Below, piece by piece: positions 33,962 to 43,698 of a stretch of DNA of 64,000 bases; within the stretch, counting starts at the first letter, position 1; the number at the start of each line of letters is the position of its first letter. Position numbers and translations under genes: made by a program. The DNA comes from Pseudo-nitzschia pungens. Taxonomy: Eukaryota; Bacillariophyta; Bacillariophyceae; Bacillariales; Bacillariaceae. The notes under the pieces were generated by a model. The model worked only from the letters and a program-made list of their open reading frames with translations. It searched no databases and had not been told where the DNA came from. The stretch covers positions 2,108,001 to 2,172,000 of the forward strand of contig CM074767.1 of the NCBI GenBank assembly GCA_037355855.1, given 5' to 3'.

Positions 33962-36156
33962 TTCGAATGTATTTTGATGTATGTTGTATGTATCTGTAAT
34001 ATGTGTTTTTCAATCAATGGAAGACCTATTCAATAATGGAATTGCGAGCGTTTGTGCTTCAATCGTTGAGTGCACTAAATTGACTGTACATCAATTCCAG
34101 TCGAGGGTAGTACCGTGAGTAGTGAATGTTCATCAGTTTGTAAGGTGTATCCAAACAATGTCATTTGTTTCTCAAAAAGGTAAGCTTACTTGTAAACGGA
34201 ACGAAAGCTGTACGGTACTCGTATGCCGTAATCCGTCATCAGTGATGGATACGGCAAACCTTTTTTAATTAATTCCATCTCGTGTCGAATTTCTGCATGA
34301 AGACTTTTTTTTGACAAAAACATCTTTTGCCAGGTCCGGAGGAGTCGTCTGGAGAGTGATCGACAGATGGTTGAGACAGATTTCTCTGTATGTACCGTAA
34401 TTTACCGTATGTCATGTTCTCTGGTCGCAGAGAATGTACCGTATCATAATAATACTACGTAATATTTAATTAAAATTAAAAGCAGTTTCAAACAATGATA
34501 TCCTCATTAAGGTCTTACTCACTCATTATGGTACATGTACTGTATTTGTTGGCCTTCTACATCGATCCCAATCCCAATCGACAGATGAGACGTGTGACTG
34601 GATGATAAGGTTTTATTCATCTCCCTTGATCGTCGATTAGTTTGCACACGCACGTTTGATGATTAATTATTACGAAGTAAAAGGTTTCCTTCGTTTCTGT
34701 CCTTTGTCCTTTGTAATGATTACATGTACACGTTTCAAAAAGTTCATGTCATCATTACTACCGGTATTTTCAGTTTTCGGAGACTTCTCCGGTTTGATGA
34801 TTGAGCCTTACGTGTATTACTGGTACACCGATCGGAGACAGGTACGGTAACCTTACGGTACGATTTACGAACGTAATCGTACCGTATCGTACCGTACCGT
34901 ATTAAGAATGTGTTTTAAAAAAGAATTACTTCATACTAGAATTGAATGCTTTGTCCTTCGCATGAATAATTCTGTAGTTCTTGATGAGGAAAGCACTTCG
35001 ATTTCGATTCAGTTATTGTGATGATTTCGTTTTGGTCATTGAGTCGACATCACGAACGGAAATACGGAAATAATCATACGGTAATTAAGGTTAACCTTAC
35101 TAATGCTGGAAAAAATCATAATAATATTGTACGTAGTACTTCGTAATACAGTAAGGAGCTTCAACGGTCTGAACGGATTAAAATCACAAGTTCGTAAGAT
35201 TACGCGTCCGTAGCCATAACCTTACTCCAACGAGCATATCAGTTGTACAAGTAACTCTTTTCGACCACGACCTCCATCGTTCATTCGTGTTAAATGTTGC
35301 TTTCCCGCCCCGAAGAAAACTTTTTCTCCCAGAGAGGTTCAGTAAGATAATCATGGTATGGGATGTATGGTACATGGTACAGTAATCTTACGGTAAGTCT
35401 TAAAACTTACAACGAAGACAACGAAACCTCTCGCGCACATCTCAATTCAGTCGCAGGAGTAAATTACGAGTAACCTTAAGGTACTTCTTACATGTACTTA
35501 GTAGAGTAAGGTTAGTTAATACTTCGTACTACGTAGTTACGTACAGTACTTCCTGTCTTGCTGCGCCGAAGCCTGCCGTCCGATAGAGTGATCCGTTAGA
35601 CATCATCATAATAATAATATTATGAAACTCTCCCAGCATTTATTGTCTGCCAGGTACAAATTCGTACCCTGGGCTATCAAAATACAAAGCGAAGTTTCCT
35701 TCTGCGGTACAGAAAGGTTAATTACCGTACGAATGAGTTAGAAGATAGAATTTGTACGATACATTGTTTCTTCTTACAAGAAAGAGTAAGATTACTCTTA
35801 CGGTAAGGTTTACGAGTACCTTACTTTCTGCTCCACGAAATATACCCAACTCGATTTTGAGACACGACAAAACTCATCAAAAACTGTGCCTAGACCGACA
35901 GGAACCACCATCAAGAACCACCGTCAACAACCCCTCGACCTTCCATTAGACACGGGGACCGGGATTCTCGATACAGGGCAGTAACGCATCACGAAATCAA
36001 GATTGACAAAGGGAAACCCACCCAAATACAATACCGAAACCAGACAAGTTACCGAAATTAAACAAAAAATCAGCCCAAAGCTACAGCGACAGCGACAGCG
36101 GCAACCGACAACCGACAACCGACAACAACAAGAGAAGCCCACCAAACCGCTCCAGA
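33962..36156. other. intergenic spacer
   Basis: No supported gene. Dense in TACGGTAAG, GTAAGGTTAC and TACCGTACCGTA words (34830-34900, 35090-35540). The last ~150 bp are the purine-rich leader of the sulfotransferase gene, with CAGCGACAGCGACAGCGG and CAACCGACAACCGACAACCG repeats. Confidence 0.5.
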
Positions 36157-37362
36157 ATGCCATCCGGTACGGCAAGAACAGCCTTTCTAGTGCTGATCAT
36201 CTTTTCGCTTCTGACCCTGCATCAGATGATCTCCCACTTGAGTCCGCCCAATGGAAGCACGGTAAAACAACACGAGCGATTCCGTAGCAGCGATAGCGGC
36301 GATTATCCGGATTATCCGGACGACACCGACGACAATGTCAGAAGCAGTAGCGAGGACGAGGACAACGTCAACAAGCACGAGGAAGAGGAAATGAGCGCTA
36401 GCAGCGAGGACAATGACAACGACAACGACAACGAGAAGCAGGATCCGATGGCTGCCAACGACGCCGAGGAGGACGCCGAGGAGGACAAAGACAACAGCAA
36501 AGTGATGAACGGCATCGAATTCGTTGACGACATTGACGAAACGGGTCACTTTGTGCAGAGGCTCAAGGATCCGCTGCCGGTATCGACCCTCAAGGTTCCG
36601 ACACCGATTTTTCTGCTCTCGCTGCCCAAAAGCGGAACGACAACCATACATCAATACTTTCAGTGCGGACTCGGGGTTGGGGCCAGTGCCCACCACCGGT
36701 ATCCCTACAAAAAAAGAGAAAATCTTCGCTATGTAGGAGCCACCATGAAGGACAACATCGAAAACAACAGGCCGCTCCTGTCCTGGACCGCCAGTGAAGA
36801 CGACGACGGCGTCGAGCCGGATGTTCTTGACCGATACCAGGTCTTTAGTGACTTTGACCTGTACAGCGGGGCGAAAAAATCGATCCACTCGATGATCGAC
36901 AAGCTCGAAAACATTGGGGAGTTCTACCCCGATGCCACGATACTGTACCTGAACCGGGACGCGGCCAGTTGGTTCCGCTCGGCAAAGAAATTCGGCACCC
37001 TCCTAAACCATTGGAAAAATTGGGAGTTGTCGCCGCAGGTGGAATCGTTCTTTGAACCGACCGGCCGGGACAATTTCCCCAAGAAGAATGATCCCGCTGC
37101 GGAGGACCTGTGGGTTTCTTTTTACAACAAGTACACGGACAAGGTAAGAGAATTCGCCAAGGACCACCCGTCGCTGACCTACGTGGAGATCCCGCTCGAC
37201 GACGACACGGGTGCGGTCATGGAAGAGCGCGTGGGGCTTCCCAAGGAATGTTTCGGCCACGCCAACCTGGGGAGCTTGAACAAGCACGACAAGGGCATCA
37301 AACTACCGAACGGAAAGCCCAAGCCGCATCCTCGAGACTGGACCGTTGAAACCTACAGTTAG
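36157..37362 (+). CDS. Golgi-type sulfotransferase
   Basis: A single exon of 401 codons. Residues ~8-22 (AFLVLIIFSLLTL) are an uncleaved signal anchor typical of type II Golgi enzymes. Residues ~40-125 form an acidic Asp/Glu/Ser/Asn stem. The catalytic domain begins with IFLLSLPKSGTTTIHQYF (PKSGTT at 157-162), the 5'-phosphosulfate loop that binds PAPS. The 3'-phosphate site is LYLNRDAASWFRS (263-275). It would transfer sulfate from PAPS to a carbohydrate or protein in the secretory pathway; the acceptor is unknown. The C-terminal part (WVSFYNKYTDKVREFAKDHP) matches the helix following the catalytic core. The acidic stem is unusually long but fits a linker. Confidence 0.85.
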   Translation: MPSGTARTAFLVLIIFSLLTLHQMISHLSPPNGSTVKQHERFRSSDSGDYPDYPDDTDDNVRSSSEDEDNVNKHEEEEMSASSEDNDNDNDNEKQDPMAANDAEEDAEEDKDNSKVMNGIEFVDDIDETGHFVQRLKDPLPVSTLKVPTPIFLLSLPKSGTTTIHQYFQCGLGVGASAHHRYPYKKRENLRYVGATMKDNIENNRPLLSWTASEDDDGVEPDVLDRYQVFSDFDLYSGAKKSIHSMIDKLENIGEFYPDATILYLNRDAASWFRSAKKFGTLLNHWKNWELSPQVESFFEPTGRDNFPKKNDPAAEDLWVSFYNKYTDKVREFAKDHPSLTYVEIPLDDDTGAVMEERVGLPKECFGHANLGSLNKHDKGIKLPNGKPKPHPRDWTVETYS

Positions 37363-39158
37363 CTTGGTCGTATTGCCAAGGTTCGAGGCATCAATCAATT
37401 CTGAACTAGCTCGCTAGCTGGTTGGTTGGCGGGCCAGCGAGCTAGCAACCGAGAAGGGGAATCCACAAGCCAACACGGAAACTGAGTCCTCGGCAATCGA
37501 TGATCCGTTCCATTGCGGAATGAAAACTACACAACACAGAAATAAAGAATACTTCGATAATAGTAATAATAATGGATTGTACCAACGCACGGAAGCGTGG
37601 AATGAAGGCCAAGCCACCACGGCATCATCATGCTGGTGCTGCTGGTCTAGCCAACACTAGGTACTACTACTACTACTACTACTACTAGTATGGTACTACT
37701 ATATGCTGGTCACGCTGTGGTATGCTTCATGCATGCACGCACTAGGTACTGCAGAACAATAAATATCAATGAAATCAATCCTCTTGCTACAGTTGTGAAC
37801 TATGGGCAGTGTTTTCAGACGACAAAAGTATTCACAACTCTTTTTTCTTTATGAGAGAGAGGGAGAGAGATCGAGAGAGAAAAAGAGCGGTCAAGATGAC
37901 AAAAAAATGAAGGTAAAAAGAATGGATCCAGCAGCGGTCATGATCATTCGTACAGTAAGGTTAAGGTTTACTATGACCTTTGGATCCAGCTCGTGGACGC
38001 AACACTCATCGGATGAACCGCATACGTACTACGAACTACATTACGAACTTCTTACGAAGTTAGGTTACATAACTTACTGAATAAGATTAAGGTTATTGTA
38101 ATTACTTCCTAACTTCCGCCTCCGCTTTCGAAAAATATAAAAGTACGAAGTACCAGGTAAGGATTACGTACCGTACGAGTAAGGTCTCACAAGTAAGGTT
38201 ACGTACTGCAATTCTGTCCCCCCTCTTGTGACTTGTGATCCATGACTTTTTCGTTCCGGGTCGTGGGGCCCAACGGTAGAAACAAACGTTGACGCAGCGG
38301 GCACGGATTCCAGTCGTGACGAAAGGCAGTTGGTACTTTACCGTAGGAAAGCACAGTACGGTAACCGTACAAGTACTGTTTTCAGGAACCAGTTTTGAAA
38401 TCCCACTTCCGACCATCGAACCGTGGAAACCGACGCGGTAACACTGATAGTACGGCAACTGTGTCGTGTACCCCATGTGGGACTTGACTTTCCCACCCAG
38501 GATGGTTCGGAGGTGTTCCAACTACCGCAATCCTACGTACACTGCGTAACCTTACAGCTTTGTTGGTCCACCATCGGTTTCACCATCGGTGTCCACAATA
38601 CGGGTACCCTTTTGGTCATACGACACATCGTAACGGAAGTTTACGACTACGGGCACTGCCCCGCAACCTGCCATAAGAACGACTTGGTCCGACCGAGCCC
38701 CGATCATTCGCTATTCCACAAGAACTCGTACTTGTACTTCAAGGGGTGCGAAACCCGTAATTACGAGTACCCTGGAGAATGGTAATTTGATTGATTGAGA
38801 GGAAAAGAACAATTCCTAACAAAAATTCACGTACGATCATCCCAGTGTCATCATCTGACCCGAACAGAATCATCGGTCCCAACCCAACCTACCGTTTCCA
38901 TCAATCGTTCTTTCGCCGAAAGCTTGGCTTTCTCACTGCACCACCTCTACGCTACAGATCGATAGATTGTTTCCGGATTGGCTTGTTCCACAAACAGCAC
39001 GTCAACTACAATAACACCACGGAAGCCACAAGAACGCTTTTGACGAACAGCCAGGGCATCTCCAGCGCGAAACGGTGGTCCACAGAAGACTACAGTACAA
39101 TACTGATAATATATATATATATATATATAATATATTTTACCAAGACACTTTAAACACA
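37363..39158. other. intergenic spacer
   Basis: Holds an (ACT)n tract at 37665-37686, a short inverted CTAGCTCGCTAGC-like region near 37405, GTAAGGTTA words at 37955-38210, and the leader of the RING gene with an (AT)n tract at about 39110-39128. No supported gene. Confidence 0.5.
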
Positions 39159-40631
39159 ATGTCACCAAGATCCAACCTGCGCTCCGGCAGCGGCAGAATA
39201 TTGCTCCCCGCCAATTACGATGGCAGTGGCGATCGCAACACGGGTTCTCCGTGGAGGGGATCTGATAACGAGAACAGGAGCCCAGACGAGCCGTACGGCA
39301 TTCCCCAAACCATCGATGCTCCCACGACAATGTCCTGGCCTTTGGCGGACAACTCCACTACTAGTTTCGAGCCTCTCGTTCCTCCCCCCGCTTTCACCGT
39401 GATAGGCAACACCACCAACAGCAACAGCAGCAGCCCCGATCACCAATCCTTCGCCAGTGTTCCCTCGGGGGTCATGCTGATTCCCGTCGTGATCGTTTGC
39501 CTGGTGGGCTTTTTTGGGTGCAGCGGCCGCGGAGCCGGACCCCAGTACCACCGGGGAGCGCTGATCCGGGAGCAGGCGGAGCGCATCTGGGAGCTCGAGC
39601 GGCGGAGACAAAAGCGTCTGTCGACCAGCGATCGGGAGCGGAGAAAGCGCGTCGCGGAGAACCTGTGCACCATGGTCGTGAAGCGCCGGGAACAACTCCA
39701 GGGCAAGGAATACCGATGCGAACTGGTTCCCGAGTCGTCGATGAGCCGTCGGTCGCCGCCAAACAACAGCATCCACCACGCCGACGACGGTGTCGTCGAC
39801 GACGACGACACAGCCGCGGACCGGAACCGAACGATTCTCACCAAGGCAAGCGTGGATACCGTCGATACGGAAACGGACGACAGCGATGGCGATTGCCGCT
39901 GCTGCAGCAACGATGCGAATGCCACGACAATTCGAGAGTGCAGCAACACCAACGACGACGATTACGACTACGACTACGATTACGACGACGACGAGGACGT
40001 CTGCCCCATTTGTCTCGATGGATTCCACGTCGGGGACCGAGTCCTCTTTCGAAAGCAGCCGCTGCCCAGCCACGACACGAATAGCGGAAGCGACAGTGAC
40101 AGCGACGACTGTGCCACCGGATCCAACGCCACCACCGGGGGTTGCAACCACGTGTTTCACTCCGACTGCTTGCTGCCCTGGCTCTTGAAGCAACGGGAAA
40201 ATGACTGCCCCTCCTGCCGCGAACCACTCGTGGAGGAAGACGAAGACGACGATGACGACATCGATGCCGAGGCACTCCACCAACGGTATCACCGCCGCAG
40301 CAACAACGAACGCCTGCGTTTACAGGAAGAAATCCCCGGCACCCCCGATCTCATTCGCGAAGGTCTGCCGGGATTGTCCGACTCCGATTCCGACTCCGAT
40401 TCCATTTCCGAACTCCCGAGCATCCAAGCCGGAATCACCACCGCCTCCCGGACCGGCAGCATCTTCCGGCACGCGCCGAGGAGCACACGCAACAACAACA
40501 ACAACAGCAACAACCACCCGGTGGATGCCGGACACCGATACTATCTCGTCCGGGGACGCATCGTGATCCAAGCGCCGCCCGGCCGCGACCCCCGCGAAAC
40601 CCCGCTGCTCCTCCGAGCCAACCCGGTGTGA
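39159..40631 (+). CDS. membrane-anchored RING-H2 protein (probable E3 ubiquitin ligase)
   Basis: The ATG at 39159 in AACACAATG context is preferred over an upstream open stretch through an AT repeat; it gives 490 residues. One membrane segment (VMLIPVVIVCLVGFFGC, ~106-122) is followed by a basic, charged helix (EQAERIWELERRRQKRL). The RING-H2 finger spans residues 282-353: C282-x2-C285, C329-x-H331, H334-x2-C337 and C350-x2-C353. The loop between the second and third ligands is 43 residues, slightly beyond the usual limit, because of an acidic Ser/Asp insert. Acidic runs flank the finger. It would recruit an E2 enzyme at a membrane. Substrate unknown. Confidence 0.85.
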   Translation: MSPRSNLRSGSGRILLPANYDGSGDRNTGSPWRGSDNENRSPDEPYGIPQTIDAPTTMSWPLADNSTTSFEPLVPPPAFTVIGNTTNSNSSSPDHQSFASVPSGVMLIPVVIVCLVGFFGCSGRGAGPQYHRGALIREQAERIWELERRRQKRLSTSDRERRKRVAENLCTMVVKRREQLQGKEYRCELVPESSMSRRSPPNNSIHHADDGVVDDDDTAADRNRTILTKASVDTVDTETDDSDGDCRCCSNDANATTIRECSNTNDDDYDYDYDYDDDEDVCPICLDGFHVGDRVLFRKQPLPSHDTNSGSDSDSDDCATGSNATTGGCNHVFHSDCLLPWLLKQRENDCPSCREPLVEEDEDDDDDIDAEALHQRYHRRSNNERLRLQEEIPGTPDLIREGLPGLSDSDSDSDSISELPSIQAGITTASRTGSIFRHAPRSTRNNNNNSNNHPVDAGHRYYLVRGRIVIQAPPGRDPRETPLLLRANPV

Positions 40632-42187
40632 GGCCTTCGCCGTTCCGAATCCAGTAAGGTGCGCGGTCGGTTGGCCGGTCGGTCGGCGGGTTGGTACGCA
40701 GGAATGCTTGTCGCTGTTTCGCGCCAAGAGGCGGAAGCGAAAGAAGTCTCCGTACGCTAATACACTACGATACGCTACTCTGTACAAATCTACAGGATTA
40801 CAGTACTGGGTGGATACGAGACAGCGAGTTCTCCCTTTTTAGATCCAATACAGAGCTCAGCGCTCAGCGCTTAGCGCTTTGATCACTCTTTTCTTTTTAT
40901 CTAAAATAAACACCATCATGCCCTCCACTTTACGATCGATCCTGATGTACCTCCAGGGGAGTATCTTGTAGTATTTGAGTATATGTAATAGCGTTCGAAC
41001 AGTATCCTCTGTAGTCTCACGATTTGCCAGCACTCCGTGCTGTATTGTTGTTATTGCTACTATCCACTATTTTCAGATACGACTAATTCCTACGAACGAA
41101 ATTGCCGACGGGCAATCAACGCAGAAGCAGTGGGGTGACCGAGACACATGCCTTCGAAGGTTCGCTTTTGCACGAGCTTTTCGACCGGCCTAGCAGTGCT
41201 GCCGCAAAGAAAATCTTCCAACAGACGAATAAGAAATCCAGGCCAGTAGTAGTAGTAGTAGTAGCGTTGAACTTGGTCATTTCATTTTTGGGGTTTGCTC
41301 TCGGGTTCGATTCGTTCGAAGGCTCCGGCGGACTTTGCTATGGTTTCGGACGGCTATTGTCATGCAACGATCCGAACGGATTGATTGATTGATTGATTGA
41401 TTGGTGAATGAAGGAGCGATCGATTGTTGAGACAGATCGATGAAGAGCCGCACCCCAAAGCAGTATTTCTGTTATTACTAGTAGTAATAATGGTGTGTCT
41501 TCTCCATTGAACCTACCGTATCACAGAACAAAGCAGAAACTTCGAGCCGAGAAAGTGCGTCTCTTTCATGGCGCGCTTGCGCACCAGGATACTGTTATTG
41601 AAAACAATACTCTGTACTACGTGTAATATTTTTTAACTTTTTTTTTTAAAAAAGATCTTACCGTCAACCCCGTCAACAAGGCGAAAAACAACATTGCCGT
41701 TCCGCACTGAATACTAATAACCTTACTCGTTGTGTACGGTGACCATTTTGATACGAGGAGTTGGTGATCTGGTTGAAAATGAACGTGCAGTAGTACCTTA
41801 CCGGTAAGGTTTACTCGTACACTTACCGAGTAAAGCCTTGGTGCATTTTAACCTTAACTTACTTCTTCGTATTATTATTATTTCGTTGATTGGCGATTGC
41901 CTTTTTGAGAAGGATATCGTCAAAATAGAGCTTGTTGAGAGCATTACCACTGCCATTCCCAGCAGTATTACCATTGCGTTCCCGGATAGTTGGACTCGCC
42001 CCGCGTCGAAACAACACCTTCGTTCCTTCGAGGCAACCGTCCCGCCCCGCACCATTTTGAATTTCCTTTCGATCCGCGTTCCGATCCCACCGACACGGAG
42101 AAGAAGGCACCCAAACGAAAGAACGTGGATTGGAACGGAGTGCAGTGCAGTGCAGTGCAGTGCAGTGAAGAAATAACAATACTCGGA
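40632..42187. other. intergenic spacer
   Basis: Contains GTCGGTCGGTTGG-type repeats just past the RING gene, CAGCGCT repeats near 40860, a (GTA)n tract near 41248, a (GATT)n tract at 41383-41403 and a (GCAGT)n tract at about 42140-42168 in the leader of the next gene. The open frame before 42188 has no upstream ATG. No supported gene. Confidence 0.5.
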
Positions 42188-43633
42188 ATGCAAAGCAATA
42201 CTGCTCCAATGCAGTCGAATGCAACGGAAGACGGGGTGGAGTCTCCGGCGGGGCGGACGGCCCTTGGAACGACCGTTGTGGCCCACGAATCCGACGCGGT
42301 TGAGCAGCAGCAGCAGCAGCAGCAGCAGCGTGTGAATGAGAATCGGAATGAGAAGGTCAAGAACAGCGCCAACAACAGCAGCAACCAACACGGCTCGAAT
42401 GAAGACAACGACAAGAAGGATGGCACGGGCGAAACGATCGGCTGCAAGAAAAAAAACAACGACTCACCACCATTGTCAGCCCAATCCAACAAGGATCGTC
42501 TGCTCGGAAAACCTCGGCAAAGCGCGCCGGATGATCCGTCCAAACCCTCCGCGCAGCATCTGCCGCCGCCGGCTTCACGAACAACGCCAACATCAACATC
42601 AACGCCCACGTCGACGTCGACGACGAGTGGGGCGGCAAAGGAAGATTCCTCGTCGCTTGCGCACTCGGATTCGACTTTGCCGCCGGTGGCTCCCTCGCTC
42701 CGTTCCTGTTCCCGGAGAAAGGCCATCGCAGCGAGGGCGTCAACTGCAATTGTAACTGCAGATGCTGATGCAACTACAAATGCAAAGCCTTCCGATCCGA
42801 ACGGGAAAGCATCGCCTCGGGCGTTTTCACTCGAGACGGCGGTGGGGGCGACGACTAGGAGTCCCTCGGCACCCAACAGTGCCAAGCGGAGGCGGACCAC
42901 GAGGTTCACGGCTTCCAGTGCTGCAGCCGCCGTTTCGTCCTCGCGGAAACGATCGCGAACCAAACCCACGGCAAATGCAATCTCAAATGCCACGATGGGA
43001 ATTCCAAATGATCCGAACGCAACGGAAAACGCCAACGACAACGCTCCCCCCGCTGCCGTCTATCCCGTCGGCACCCGCACCATCAAGTACTTTGAGCGCA
43101 TGCGGGCCTGGTTTGTGGGAACCATCCGGTCGTACCACACCGACACACGGTTTTATTCCATCGAGTACGAGGACGGCGACAGGGAGGACCTGGAGCACCA
43201 CGAGATCGACACCCGGACACTGCCGGAGCACAAGTACGACATTGGCTTTCGATACGAGATCCCCATGATCTCCAAGGCGGACGGGTCCGACCTGGGATGG
43301 TTCGTGGGGACCGTCGAGGGAAAGTGGTACGTTCCGAGGGGCCGGGGCGGCGGATGGTGGTACCGGGTGGTCTACTCGGACGGGGACACGGAGGACGTGC
43401 ACGAATCCTACATCACGCAGCTGCTGCGGGTCAAAAAGAGCATGGATCGTGCGGCGGCGGCCGCCAACAAAAAGTCGAAGTCGAACAAGACCCCGAGCCG
43501 CCGGCGCAACAACAACAGCAAGCAGCAACAGCAACAGCAACAAGAAAACCACCTACAACAAGAACACAACGGACAAAAAGAACGCCACTGCCAACAGCAA
43601 GAATACAACCAACAACAAGATCATTTCCAATAA
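42188..43633 (+). CDS. Tudor-like double-module protein, N-terminal part of a composite gene
   Basis: From the first in-frame ATG (42188) 481 codons run to a TAA. A Gln/Asn/Ser-rich disordered N-terminus with poly-Gln (CAGCAG at about 42305) leads to two tandem Tudor/Agenet-like modules. Module 1 is residues ~292-340 (VGTRTIKYFERMRAWFVGTI then YSIEYEDGDREDLEHHEI); module 2 is ~351-413 (SDLGWFVGTVEGKWY then YRVVYSDGDTEDVHESYI). The W-F-x-G-x-I and Y-x-D-G-D-x-E-D pattern is typical of methyl-lysine or methyl-arginine readers. After ~425 the frame enters CAA-rich Gln/Asn sequence and stops. No ATG occurs in any forward frame between 43442 and 44284, so the downstream SANT/HSF frame most likely belongs to the same gene. 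Confidence 0.7.
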   Translation: MQSNTAPMQSNATEDGVESPAGRTALGTTVVAHESDAVEQQQQQQQQRVNENRNEKVKNSANNSSNQHGSNEDNDKKDGTGETIGCKKKNNDSPPLSAQSNKDRLLGKPRQSAPDDPSKPSAQHLPPPASRTTPTSTSTPTSTSTTSGAAKEDSSSLAHSDSTLPPVAPSLRSCSRRKAIAARASTAIVTADADATTNAKPSDPNGKASPRAFSLETAVGATTRSPSAPNSAKRRRTTRFTASSAAAAVSSSRKRSRTKPTANAISNATMGIPNDPNATENANDNAPPAAVYPVGTRTIKYFERMRAWFVGTIRSYHTDTRFYSIEYEDGDREDLEHHEIDTRTLPEHKYDIGFRYEIPMISKADGSDLGWFVGTVEGKWYVPRGRGGGWWYRVVYSDGDTEDVHESYITQLLRVKKSMDRAAAAANKKSKSNKTPSRRRNNNSKQQQQQQQENHLQQEHNGQKERHCQQQEYNQQQDHFQ

Positions 43634-43698
43634 CAAGATCGTTTCCACCAACAAGACTATAACCAACAGCAGGAGCGTTTCCAATAAAAAGAAGATAG

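Noticed and set aside
39162..40292. 376-codon frame antisense to the RING gene
   Set aside because: The plus strand has a clear RING-H2 and membrane segment; the antisense frame is a shadow with Val/Ile-rich repeat translation.
41968..43041. 357-codon frame antisense to the Tudor gene
   Set aside because: Ser/Phe/Cys-rich shadow of CAG and GTC-rich sequence; the forward frame has domains.
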